DNA of 64,000 nt from Brachionus koreanus (lineage: Eukaryota > Rotifera > Eurotatoria > Ploima > Brachionidae), in contig PJRA01000453.1 of the NCBI GenBank assembly GCA_016987375.1, positions 147,069-211,068 of the forward strand. The letters run 5' to 3'. A program made the translations under genes and the position numbers. Shown here one piece after another: positions 24,445 through 37,300 of the stretch (position 1 is its first letter; every line of letters starts with the position of its first letter). Below the pieces are notes generated by a model. The model made no database searches. It was not told the origin of the DNA and saw nothing but the letters and a program-made list of their open reading frames with translations.

Positions 24445-27400
24445 ATGATAACTCTTGGACACCAAGCCTCTTCGTCAAGCAGCAAATCAGCCAATTTTCA
24501 GCTTAGCGAACCGTATGAATTCGAGTCATCTAACGTTTCTAACTTATGTGCGGAGTATTGTGGGGAGTATTCGGGTGATGATGAAGTTCAAAATGAAGAA
24601 ACTCAAACGACCCGTTTGGATCTCAATCAAAAACGAGTGGTGATTAATGTAGGTGGCGCGCGACACGAAATGCTTTGGAAATCATTGGAGCGATTGCCCA
24701 AGACCAGACTAGGCAAGCTCCGCTTTGCCAAAGACTTTGAAGAAATCCAACAGCTCTGCGATGACTACGATCCCGATGAGAACGAGTTTTTTTTTGACAG
24801 AAGTTCTCGTTCGTTTGCATCTGTGGTTAATTTCTATCGAACAGGCAAGTTACACCTAGTCGAAGATATTTGTGTGTTGTCGTTTCATGACGACCTCGAG
24901 TACTGGGGTATACACGAGTTCTATTTGGAGCCGTGTTGTCAGCACAAGTATTATCAGCGTAAAGAGCTTGTTATGGAAGAAATTCGCAAAGAAGAGGAAC
25001 TTTTACGCGAGAGAATTATCGAGGAAAATTTCGGCTGTTGCTGTCCACTTATGAGGAAAAAAGTCTGGGATTTAATGGAAAAGCCACAAACCTCTAAAGC
25101 AGCTAGGGTAAAAAAAATTTTAAAAATTAAACCTTTAAGACTTGAATATCAATTATTTATTGAAATTAAAAACTTATTTGCTATACCCAGGCAGTCATTT
25201 ACATTAACTAAATATTTTATTTATTTATTATTTATTTTGTCATTTATTTTACTAAATAGAATAAATTTAAATGTGATTTTTTTTAATATTTTCAAGATAG
25301 GAATATAATCTATCGTATCATCAAGAAAATATTCGGACTTATAGTTATTTTAAAGCTAAATCTTAACTCTCATAGCTGAAATATTATTGCGTTTATAAAT
25401 TAGATAATTCAAAAAAAAAAAACTCAAATCATTTTACTGATGCGCAGATAAATTATACATATTTATTTTTATTAAGTAAAATTAAAGTTTACTTTTTTTC
25501 TAAGATTAGAAACTGATAATTTGATTTTATAAAAATCATTCATTTATCTAATTAGATTTAGTTGGGTGATTGAGAAGTCCAAATTATTTTAGTTATCTGT
25601 AGTTTATTTTTTTCAGAATATACTTATATGGCCCGATGAGTTTTTCTAAAAACATTATTTTTGAATATTCCATTATCCCAATAATTTTCTTGGCTTCTAT
25701 AAAATAAAAAATAAAAAAAATAAATATCATTAAAAATTTAATTAAAAATTTTTTTAAATTATTTCTCTGGACATTAAAGTGTAAAAGATATTTGATTAAT
25801 ATTTTTAAAAATTGAAATGAGTCATTTCAGATTTATTTTTTCAATTTAAATAAAAATAAAAATTTTAAAATAAAAAAGAATAACTGATATTTTAAAAAAA
25901 TTAATTAATTTTCTAGAAGAAAATAAATTTTAGATTTAGAATAAAACTTTTTTTTAACTTTTAAAAATAAAAAATTAAAAAGATTTAAAAAAAAAAAGGA
26001 AAAGAAAAATATGGAATGGTAGAAAACTTAGACTTTTGACCAACTCTGCTTTCTAAATCTTTAATTCAAGTGACTCGTTTTTTATTGAATCAAAAAGGAT
26101 TATTAGAACGTCTTGTCTATGTTTTGTTATAATTTGTATTTGTTATAAATTTTCTGCTCTTAAAATTTAGTATTCTGAATATTTTTAGAGATAAATTTTT
26201 CGACTTTTTATCAGTTGTGAAATAAAGGTTTATTTCTTTGAAGGAATTTTTAAGTTGTTTTTTTTTTGCTTTATGTTTGACTGTTTTTAAAACTGTTTTT
26301 AAAGCTAAAAGATAGTTAACTAATTTTTTTCACACTAGGATTTTTTTAAATAGTAAGATGTTTCAAAGGAACAGATTAAAATCTTTGAGAAATTTAAAAA
26401 TTTTTCTAATATCTGCCTATTCAAAAATTAAAGCATCCTATAAACGTTATTTTAAATATTTTTGGAGTTAATTTAAAAACATTATCATAAAATTTTGGCC
26501 ATTGATTTGAGTGTCTTCTTATTAAAGGTTCCAGGTTAGTTATTAAGGCAAATTTTTGCAATGAATCACATAGCCTTGTTTCACAGTTAGTCTCCTGTAG
26601 CGTTTATTATTATTATTTTTAATTCTTTTGTTATGAGAATTAAATTCTGAGTACATGTTCAAGCCTGTACACTCTTTTGTACTAAATGCATTGACTTAAT
26701 TGCTTTGACTTTGAAATTTTTCGAAAATTTTTCAGGCCAGCGTATTCTTACAATCCTTCGCAGATTTCCAGTCTTACACCTTTTATGTCAGATTTAAAAT
26801 ATATCTGTGCATGCTATCAATGGATTTCTTCAAGTCAATGAAATTAAAATACATTATTCAAAGTATTCTATGATGTTCTTTAATATCTGGTTTATGCATC
26901 CTCTCTCGCATTCAAATCCTGCTTGTTCTTTTCTAAGTATAACATCCATAGCGTTCCTAATTCTTCCCAGAATTTTGCTTCAGTATGCCTTACTTGCTTT
27001 TGGTAGCAGTAAGATGTAATATGTTCGATTAAACAATTCTAAAAATATAATTGCTGAATTTAAATTTTTTTTCTTTTGCTTGGTAGCAATAAGATAACTA
27101 AAATATAGCAACGTGACAATTTTTAATTCTAAATTAATATTCGCAATTATTTAATGTTTGTTTATCTAAAAATTCAAAAAATATACATCATGATTTTCGA
27201 GGATTTAAAATAGTTATTTTATTAATAGTTGATATTGAAGTAAAATTGGGAATTTGAAAAAAAAAAATTTTAAATTTATATTTTTTTATTTGAAAAAAAA
27301 AAGATAATTGCAATTTTGTCCATATTCTTCATTGTTGTTTCATCAATAGCATTAACTTTGAATACAATACCAGAATTACAGACAAAAGTTCCAATACCTA

Positions 27401-28776
27401 CACACGTTCCAAAAGTAGAATTTATTAACTCGACACATAACATCACTAAAATGGTATTAAATCCTAATTTGCACCATGGAAATGTATTGACAATAAATAA
27501 TGTGAATTATACTTTAGCAGATAATCCGCATTTGGAGTCGGTAGAAGCTGTATGCATGATTTGGTTTACTTTAGAATTAGTGCTCAGGTTTTGGTCATCG
27601 CCTAATAAAATAAAATTCTTGAAAAGTCCGTTAAATTTTATTGATTTTGTGGCCATATTGCCCTATTATGTGTCTTTGTTTGTACTTAATCAACAATACG
27701 AGAATTTTAACAACGCTCGTCGATTAATACAAGTATTTAGAGTGTTGAGGATATTGCGTGTGCTAAAACTGGCACGACACTCGACTGGTCTTCAATCTCT
27801 AGGCTACACACTCAAACAAAGCTACAAAGAGCTCGGTTTACTCATGACTTTTATGGCCATTGGGATTTTACTCTTTTCCAGCTTGGCTTATTTCGCCGAA
27901 AAAGAAGAATATCAGACAAAATTTACCTCGATCCCTGCGGCCTTTTGGTGGGCTTCTATTACCATGACAACAGTCGGCTACGGTGACATTTATCCCATTA
28001 CTTTGCCGGGTAAAATAGTCGGCAGTGTTTGCTGCATTTGCGGTGTCCTTGTAATAGCATTGCCTATTCCTATTATTGTAAATAATTTTGCTGATTTTTA
28101 CAAAGAACAAACAAGAAAAGAAAAGGCTCTTAAGCGTAAAGAGGAGCTTATCAAAGCAAGACTCAGTGGCAGTCTTGTCTCGGTCAGCAATCACATAACA
28201 AAGACAAAAACTTTGCCTAATATATCCATTAAGTCTGGTCTGCTAGCCAACTCGACTAACAAGACTAGATTACCGATGAATAAGTGCAAACTTGTTATTA
28301 ATAATGATATTAATGAAAAATTGGAAACGCCTCCTCCATCACCCAATGCAAACTTATCACCTATATCGTCTGATCAATCTCTATTATTAAACAAAAATTC
28401 TAAAATATTAAACAGTAATGTACCAATTGTCAAATTTGCAGACTGTACATGTGAAGTAAAGGAAACACCGCGTATAATCACTTTTAAAGATGAGAAAAAT
28501 GATTTTTCTAAAAGTTTAACTAGTTTTGACGCATCTTACTTGGGTAATAATAGTGGACTGGTCAAAAATGAGCTTGAAATTAAAATGGTTAAAAACAAGC
28601 TAAAGGAGATAAAAAATGAGCAAAAGAAACAAAATGGTCTTGATGTCACTAATTTGAGTAAAATGGCTGTGGTTTTAAAAAGAAGTCATGAAGTATTAAA
28701 CAAAATTATACCTCGTAGTTCATCGGAATATGCCAACACCAATCCTCAAAATTCAAATCAAGTAGTATTTGAATAA
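24445..28776 (+). CDS. Shab: Kv2/Shab-type voltage-gated potassium channel
   Basis: Delayed-rectifier potassium channel subunit acting as a tetramer in the plasma membrane. Two exons, 24445-25107 and 27304-28776, join in phase 0 to give 711 residues. Exon 1 holds the T1 tetramerisation domain ([46 protein letters not shown]) and ends with [14 protein letters not shown], the usual Kv2 sequence before S1. Exon 2 holds S1-S6. S4 is [17 protein letters not shown], the filter TVGYGD is at residues 444-449, and S6 has PIPIIV, the Kv2-type variant of the Kv1 PVP bend. After S6, [19 protein letters not shown] closely follows Kv2. The S1-S2 loop is longer than in vertebrates and has NxS/T sites. The C-tail is much shorter than in Kv2.1 and rich in Ser/Asn. 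The ATG at 24445 is the first in frame. The 2.2-kb intron contains a LINE relic. Confidence 0.95.
25108..27303 (+). other. Kv2 intron 1
   Basis: AT-rich intron of 2.2 kb with GT (aggGTAAAA) and AG (aaaaAG) borders. Apart from a minus-strand LINE relic at 26725-27016, nothing is recognisable. Confidence 0.85.
26725..27016 (-). mobile_element. Non-LTR retrotransposon (LINE) reverse-transcriptase relic in the Kv2 intron
   Basis: On the minus strand, successive frames encode typical LINE reverse-transcriptase pieces: [15 protein letters not shown] with CERGCINQI, then [15 protein letters not shown], then [13 protein letters not shown]. The blocks are in different frames and separated by deletions. 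It is therefore a decayed copy, antisense to the host gene. The LRR..RIRWP block and the TWGEA tail at 10262-10410 occur in the same type of LINE and may come from one family. Confidence 0.75.
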
Positions 28777-29502
28777 AATTTGGATTTGGATTTTATTTTT
28801 TCTAATTTAGAATTATTTTGGCACAAATCAAATTTAGAATTAGCTCTAAGAGAATAAAAATCTGAAATGAGATTGATTAAAAAACCCGATTGGCACCTAC
28901 TGATAAGTTTAACTGAGCAAAAAAAAATTTTTTTTATTTTTGTAAAAAAAAAAATTATAAATTTTACCGGTATTTCAATACTTAAACGCAAAAACTAGTC
29001 TTTATTTTTTTCTAAAATATATGTACATTTTTTAAAAATATAAATATGGTTTATTTGTTTTTTGTGTTTTTTTTTTGATTATTTAATCAATTAAATTAAT
29101 TTTAGTCTTTTAAATTTATTTATTGTTTTATTTTCAATGGTTTAATAAATTGGCCAGTTCTATTAAAGACAAATTGGTAATTTAAAATATTTATTTATTA
29201 AATTAATCAAGCAGATACAATAAAATTTGACTTGAAATAAATTTTGAATTGTATGCAATTATTTGTAAAAATAAAAATTATTAGTAAACATTAGCTCAAT
29301 TTTATAACAAAAGCCGTAATATAAAATATTGTTTATAACGGGTGCCCAATAATACTTGTCCGAAACTTTAAATTGAAAAAAAACCATGATCCGATTTAGA
29401 TAAAATTATGAAAATTTGTAATCTACAGAATTTTGTCTATTTTTCAAAAATAATAATAGTTTTTTTAGTTTTTCATTTTTTTCCATGTCATACGTCCAGT
29501 AG

Positions 29503-29542
29503 GGACCTATATCCTGACCCTAAGTTGTCAGGATATGCGTCC
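29503..29542. repeat. Short inverted repeat
   Basis: ggacctatatcctgac (29503-29518) and gtcaggatatgcgtcc (29527-29542) pair at 14 of 16 positions with an 8-base loop. It lies about 500 bases left of the mariner relic and is more GC-rich than its surroundings. Confidence 0.7.
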
Positions 29543-30004
29543 CAGTGAGCTATAATTTATTTTAATCGGATAATTTTTCCAGAAGTTATGATTAAAAAAA
29601 GTCGAAATTTTAAGGTTTTATAAAAAAAGTCTATTTTCAAAAAATTTATGTTTTTTTTAAATATCTTCTGATCAAAATTAGATATATACTTAAAATTTTA
29701 TACACTTATAATTTTAAAATAATGCCATTAAATGATTACCTAAAATATATAAAAATTTGATTTTAAGAAGTTTTTTACAGGTTTTTTAAATGTAGGATAT
29801 GGTAACTCTAATAGATGAATATTTCAACAATTTTAATACAAAGTAAGTACCGAGTTGGACATGTTCCATTTGGCCCCTTGACAATCGCATATAACATATC
29901 TAACTTTCATTTTATTTTTGAGTTCATTAGCAAAGCTTTATGTAAATTTTATAAAAACAAAAAATAATTTTTTATTTTATGTGTTTTATCTTTTTATATG
30001 CTTT

Positions 30005-30480
30005 TTCGTCGATTAGCAAAGCTAATAGACGTTGACGAGTTGTTCCTCATGATTTGACAGATTTCGATATTCAACGACGCATTGAAATTTGTTGGAAACT
30101 AATTAAAAAATCATTGATTGTGAAGATAAGAGGATCTTTTTTCGAAATTAAGATTAAAAATTAAAGATTGAATCCATCTTAGGCAGCTCAACCGGTTGTG
30201 AGAAGAGAACTCTCTGATAATAAGGTGATGTTGCGTGTTGATAGAACTTCCAAGCGGTAATAAATTTGAGCTGATTCCAGACGGTGATGCTATAATTCCA
30301 GAACTTTATTTTGAACAATAAGAACAAATATATGCTTCACTTCAAGAAAAATATCCTTTTTTTGTCAACCGAAAGCCAGGTTTGTTTCTTCAAGATAACG
30401 CAAGTCTTCATACAGCTAGAAGATTAATGGCAAAAATAGAAAAAATGGAATAGATCTAACTTCTTCCTCATTCAGCTACT
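30005..30480 (+). mobile_element. Decayed mariner-type DNA transposon
   Basis: Two blocks of a mariner-family transposase are readable. The first, near 30020-30130, gives VVPHDLTDFDIQRRIEIC. The second, 30268-30460, gives FELIPDGDAIIPELYFEQ, then NRKPGLFLQDNASLHTARR, the region around the second catalytic Asp (DNA.pHTA). Stops and frameshifts interrupt both, so it is dead. A related copy lies at 62812-63045. Terminal repeats were not identified. Confidence 0.8.
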
Positions 30481-31326
30481 TAAAATAATTAAATCAAAGC
30501 AAATATTGCTTTATTAATATTGTTAGGCTGGTTTATAGTATACTCGAAATAAATTTTAATAAGGCCAAAACACTTCCCTGGAGGACTCATGCATAAGTTT
30601 GTCAGGAGAACATACGTCAGAAACCTTGATATCAAATTAATCTATCGGATTTCTATTTTTATTTTTAATTTTAAAGATTTTTTTGTTTCATCAAGGTAAA
30701 AATTCAATCAAATCTCAAAGCATAAATATCAATTAAATTTGATTTCTTCTTTTTTTTGGCTTGATTAATTAAAACTGAACTCTTAGGAGTTTCTTGATCT
30801 AAATTATCTCGGATTTAAAATTGTTGTTCTTTTAAAGTAATTTCTTTAAATAAAAGAATTTTTCAAATAAAAAGTAGATAAAATCAAATAAACTAGACAG
30901 CATAAAATTAATTGAGAGTGAATGTTTGAATATATACAATGAGAATTTGAAAATATTAAATTATATTTATTTCTGCTAAAAAAAAAATTAAAATATTTCT
31001 TGAACAAACAAAATTTTTAAAATATTTATATAATTTAATTGAATTTTGTTTTCTCGAACAATTCTAATTTTGAATAAAACTAAATAGGAATAAAAATTCA
31101 ATTATGAGACGGCTTCTATGCAAGGCCAAATAGAATTTTATTTTTAATTAACTAATTCTTGAAAAAAAAAAAACATGAAGAATCTGTATAAGAAAAATAA
31201 ATTGAATAAGAAAAAAAACCTGCTAACCGAAATTGCCATGGTACTGTAGCCAAAACAGATTTGGTCTTAATTTTCCTGAGAAAAGTTCTCCGAATTTATT
31301 TTGATATTTCTCAAATTAAGACGAGA

Positions 31327-34300
31327 ATGGCAAGTTGTGTTAGAAGACTTAAAGAGATATTTTCTCGTAAAAAAGAAGTAACATGTCTTGAAGAGGATGA
31401 AGAAGGCGAAGTTTTCAGGCTTCTTAGTCCAAAATTGCTTGCTCGTTTTGAGGAAATGCGAGCTGAGAGAAAAAAGCGAATGAAAGAAGCCGAATCTAAG
31501 CAAATTGTAATGCAAGAGAAGATAGTTGATGGAGAGATAATTTACGACACTGATGCAGGAGAAAATGATGAAAACGATTTAGAAGACTTTGACGAGACTG
31601 ACCCCCAGCTATCCGAAGGAAACCAAGTGCCATTGAGACTTGGCCTAATTCCTCGAAAATTATTTCAGCGACCTGCCATTGAAATAGATCCTTATATAAA
31701 CAAAACTAAACAAGTAAAAATTAAAATTTATTCTTTAATAAAGTAAATAATAATAAAAAATTTAAGTCATTTGTGGTTATATCAAAACGTTTTACCAAGC
31801 CAATTATATCTAGATTTTCATCAACTAATTCTCTATTTTTTCTCTCACCATTCAACAAATTTAGAAGATTTTTAATATGGCTTGTCACTTGGCAGTAAAA
31901 ATAAAAAAATTTAAAAAGAAAATAAAAAAAATATTGATTTTTTTTGTTTACAGATTTTTTGACTGGTTTATGATTTTGACCATTTTGGTTAATTTAATAA
32001 TACTGGCTATTCCTTTAGAGACTAGCCAAGCGAATATTAGCGAGTAAATATTCAAATTTAACAGAGAAATAAAAACAAAAAACTTTATTTTAAAGATATG
32101 TATTCAATTCTGTTTATACAATTGAAGCAATTTTAAAGATACTAGCCAGGGGATTTGTTCTAAATCCATACACTTACATTCGTGATCCATGGAACATTTT
32201 AGATTTTGCCATATTGATAATATCCTGGGTAACTATAATAGTGAATGCAGCTGTTGTTGGATCAACAGTCAATCTATCAGCATTAAGAGCTTTTAGAGTA
32301 TTGAGAGTTCTTAAAACAGTTAATATAATAACAGGCTTAAAGATTGTGGTTAGTTCAATACTACGAGCATTGCCGATGTTTTTACAAACCATTGGTTTAA
32401 TGGGTTTATTATGCGCCATATTTGCTTTATTCAGTCTTCAAGCTTATCAAGGAACATTTAGTCAAAAATGTGTCAAATCATTTACGAACAATACAATAGC
32501 TTATTCAGACTGGATTCGTAATGAAGCTAATTGGTACTTTGACCCAAGTGGATCAAACACTTGGCTTCCATGCGCAAACGGATCAGTTTCAAACGAAGGC
32601 AGAACTTGTCCTTCTGGTTACATTTGTTTGAGAGGCATAGGACAAAATCCCAGATATGGAACAAAACACTTTGACAATTTTGGCTTCTCAATGATGCTTA
32701 CTTTTCAAATTTTTACTCTTGACTATTGGGATGATGTCTACCAAACTGTTCTAGACACATCTGGTATTTGGAATATGATTTATTTTATTGTTTTGATATT
32801 TTCCGGAGCTTTTTATTTAACTAATTTGACCTTTCCAGTAGTAGCAATTGCCTACTATACTGAAGTTAAAATAGCAGCAATGGTATTTTTTTCAAATTAA
32901 ATAAGAAAAATATGAAAATTGTCTTTTTTTATTAGAAACAAGATGAAGCCGAAAAGGAGTTGGTTTTTGATTTTAAGACACTCAAAGCTAAAATGGCCGA
33001 ACGTCAAAAAGAATTGGAAGAATTTGAAAAAAAGAAAAAGTCTGGTGAAAAAAAAAGTTGTGCAGAAGACTCAGATCAAGAAGAAATACCGACTGAAGGT
33101 TTTTGGCCCAGATTAACTGATGGTCAATTCAAAGACGATAGTGATGTGGCTAAAGTAGCTGATATAAAGCTAAGCGAAAATCTTGGAGGATTTAACAGCA
33201 TTATTGAAGAAGGACTTCCATCAGCCCGTATATATTTATTCCAAATAATAAATTTTAATTTTAATTTACATTTATTCTAAGATTTTCATGGCAGAGACCT
33301 GGTTGCTGATGAAAGGAGCTGTTATCCTTGTCTTAAACTTGGACCAGTTCATTTAAAGTATTTAAAAGTTCAAGATTTTTTTCGTAGAATTGTCGAAAAT
33401 ATTTACTTTGAGCTATTTATTGCATTTTGTATTATTCTAAATACGATAGTTATGGCCATACAATATGATGGTCAGCCACAAGCTATAGATGATTTACAAA
33501 ACATAACTAATTATGTAAAAATTTAAATTTAAAAAAAAATTTTTTTTTTTAATTTTCAAAATAGATTGTATTTGGAATTTTTGTTATTGAAGCAATTCTT
33601 AAAATAATAGGTCTGGGTCGATTGTATTTTTTAGATGGAGGCAATTGGTTTGACTTGATAATAATTGCTTTGAGTATTGTGGATTTCGCGGTACCCAACG
33701 TGAGTGGACTGTCTGTTTTTCGAACATTTCGACTGGTAAATTGACCAAAATCACTTTAAATTTAGAATAAAATTTGAAAAAAAGTTGCGTATTTTCAAAT
33801 TGGCTAAAACATGGAAAACAATGTCCAAAATTCTGAGAATTATAGCCAGCACTTTGCCATCTCTTTGCTTTATAATCATAGTATTGACAATTTTAATTTT
33901 TATATTTGCCGTTCTTGGCAATGGCCTTTTTGAAGACTCTTATAGAAATTTTTACGGATCATCTTCACCTTAGTAAGTTGTTAAGAAAAATTTTGTTCAA
34001 CAAAAAAAATTTTTTTTTAGCTGGAATTTTTTGGACGTACCCCATGCCATTCTTATTTTGTTTAGAACTTTTAATGGAGAAAGAATTCAGCCCGAAACGG
34101 AATGCTGGCTTGCAGCTGGTCCGCTTTGTATTATTGTTTTCTATCCAATAACTATATTTGGCAATTTGATGATTTTGAACATGGTCTTGGCCGTTCTGCT
34201 TGCTGCCTTTGATCCAGAGAATTTGAAAAAATTTGAAAAAAATGACAAAGATCAAAGAATCGAAAAAGAAATTCAACGTTTTAAGAATTTATTCAAAAAA

Positions 34301-37300
34301 TTTTGTTCATGTTGTCTGTGTGCCTGCTGCGAGAGTTTGCCTTGTTTTAGAAAAAAAGTTAGTCCCGAGAATAATGCTGATACTTCTTTGGATTCGACTG
34401 ATATTGATCAAGAGTCATTTTTGAATAAAGAAAAGGCAAAGATGATTGAAGAAGAACGCCATCGCAAATTAATGCTTAGGAAAAAAGAAAGCATGAAAAA
34501 AATTCAGGAAAAAAATACAACAAAAAAACCAAAAAATGTACTCGAGAGATGTTTGCCATTATTTTTTTACAAAAAGTTAGTACAACAGATAAAAAAAAAA
34601 ACTTATTGCTTTATTTTCTAAGTGTTCTTTTTTTTTATATTAATTTAGAGTTTTTAAATGTGCCAATGATGAAAACAAAGCCTATAGAGCATGGAAAAAA
34701 TTTCGACAAATAGTTCTCATTATAGTTGAGAATATAATTTTTGAAATCATAATTTTGGTGACAATTTTTTTAAGCAGTTTAGCTCTTTGTTTCGAAGATG
34801 TAAATTTAAAGACTGGCAGTCAAGAGGCTGAAATAATTAAGATATTCGATTACATATTCACCGGCATATTTATCATGGAAATGATTCTTAAAATATTTGG
34901 TCTAGGTATCAAAAAATACTTCACAGATCCATGGTGTTTGCTTGACTTTTTCATAGTTATTGTAAAAATTTTCTTAAATTTAAATATTAAGCTTTAATCA
35001 TTTTGAAAACAGGTTTCAATTGTCAGTGTTGGCTTGACGGCAAGTAATTCAAACACAAATTTAAGTTTTCTAAGAGCTTTGAGAACATTGAGGGCCATAA
35101 GACCTCTTAAAGCTATTTCCAGACTACAAGGAATTAAAGTAAATTAAAAAAATAGATATTTTATTAATAAAAATGAATTATTAATTATTAAGACAATTAT
35201 AAATTCTTTGTTTTATTCTATACCATCAATCATAAATGTTCTAATTGTGTGCATGATTTTCTGGCTAATTTTTAGCATTATTGGTGTCACACTTTTCAAA
35301 GGAAGATTTTACAAATGTGTTGATTCATCGACTGGGGCAAAATTGACAAGTATCAAAACAAAAGATCAATGTTTGGCAACTAGTGGGGCTTTGTGGTACA
35401 ATTCCAAAATAAATTTTGACAATGTTGCTGCTGGATTTTTGGCTCTCTTTCAAGTGGCAACATTTCAAGGTGGACTTTTTCTATTTTTGCTAAGATTTGG
35501 CTTAAATTTTTAATTTTTCAGGATGGATTGAAATAATGAAAGACTCAGTCGACATAACTAATGTGGGAGAGCAGCCTGTTGAAAGAAATACTGAATGGGT
35601 TTACATATTCTATGTGGCATTTATACTTATTGGTGCTCAGTTCATTCTTCGACTAATAATTGCTGTAATCATTGACAATTTTAATCATTTAAAGAAGCAA
35701 TTTCAAGTTGGTGTAATCGACATATTTTTGTCACCAAATCAATTAAAATATTTGCAAACAATGAATCAGATAGGCAATAGCTATCCAGAAAAATCGATGA
35801 AAAGACCTATAGTAAAAAACCTATGAAGAATTTTGTAGAATTTTAATAGTTTTTTTTTTTTAACTAGAATAAAGTAATGCGTTATATCTATGACATGGTA
35901 ATAAGTCCTAAATTTGAAATCTCAATAACAATTGTCATTATCTTGAACATGTTTGTGTTAGGTTTTAGATACTATCAAATAACTTTGATTCAAACAAATA
36001 CAATTACTGTTGTTAACACAATTTTTGTCACTATTTATGGCTTGGAAAGTATTCTAAAAATTGTCGGTTTGAGGCTTCATTTTTTTAGAAATCCATGGAA
36101 CATTTTCGACTTGATTATAAATATTCTATCAATTTTGTGTAAGTTTTATTTTTTTTTTAAATTTGATATGGAAATTTTTCTCATAGAATTAATAGTTTTT
36201 AAGCTTCTATGGTTCTAGCTGGATTTATTTTTTTATTGATTTTTAAACAGCACCAACTCCTCTTAGATTAATTTTCTTTATTTAGAGCTATTAACCTGAA
36301 ATAGACTAAAGATCGGCTTAAGTTTTGTCTTAGATAAAATTAATTGATGTTTGTTTTTTTTACAAAAAATCTCAAATTTTTATTTTTTTTTTAAAATATT
36401 AGTATTTAAAATATGTAATGTAAATTAAATACATAGAAAAATAGTATTGTCAGTTTTAAACTATAGAAAATATGTTCAAAAAAAACAAAAAAACTTAGAA
36501 TTATTTTTAACAAAAATAGTCTTTTTTTATCAAATGAACTATTTTTAATTTTTAAATTATTAATATTCTCTTTTATTAGCTTGCTCTCTTTTGTTAGTTT
36601 TAATTGAAAAAATTATTTTAAGTCGAATGTTTTTTGTCTTTTGCGATTTCTTTTGAATTTTGACTGTACATGAGTCTTGTGAAGCTATTTTTACCTTACA
36701 TTAAATATTTATGACGATTTTGTTTTAAGTAATTAATTAATTAATTTTTTTTGTCTCAAAAATTCTTTTAAATACATTTTTAACTCACTTGAAAGAAATT
36801 TGGAGAGAAAAATATAATATTTAATACTCAAAGGCCGAAGGTTTTATTTACCCCTCTTGTTACTTCCTTTCTTTGTTTTTTGTTCAATAAATTGAATCAT
36901 TTTTTATTATTTTTTTTTTCAATTATATCTTAAATCAAAAAATTTATAAAATTATTTAATTTTTATTAAAAAATAATTTTATTTTTATAGAAAAAAACTA
37001 AAAATACGAGTCAATTAAAATGCATCGAAAAAATCGTTAAATTTAGCAAATATTCTAATTTAATTAAAAATTTTGTAATAAATCAAAAAAAAATTATAAA
37101 AAAGAACATTACTTCATAAAATTTAAAAAAAAATTTGTTTTTTAAAATAAGTCTATGTAATGTGGTAAACATCTTGGTATAAAAATCAAAAAATAGGTTC
37201 AAATGACTTAATTTATCCTAACATATGTTGTATTTTTCTTAATTGCTAATGATATTCAAAATTTTAAAAATGTATTCAAAATATTTTTTTAATTGATGCA

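Larger units (their letters stand above)
28777..31326. other. Intergenic DNA between Kv2 and the sodium channel
   Basis: About 2.5 kb, AT-rich. It contains a short hairpin (29503-29542) and a decayed mariner-type transposase (30005-30480). The rest shows no coding character. The sodium channel promoter should lie in the right half. Confidence 0.6.

Noticed and set aside
31861..31894. Possible frameshift in sodium channel exon 2
   Set aside because: Recounting the bases showed FNKFRRFLIWLVTW in one continuous frame with correct phase.
33965..34276. 103-codon minus-strand ORF
   Set aside because: Antisense of sodium channel exon 9, whose frame shows clear DII pore and S6 sequence.
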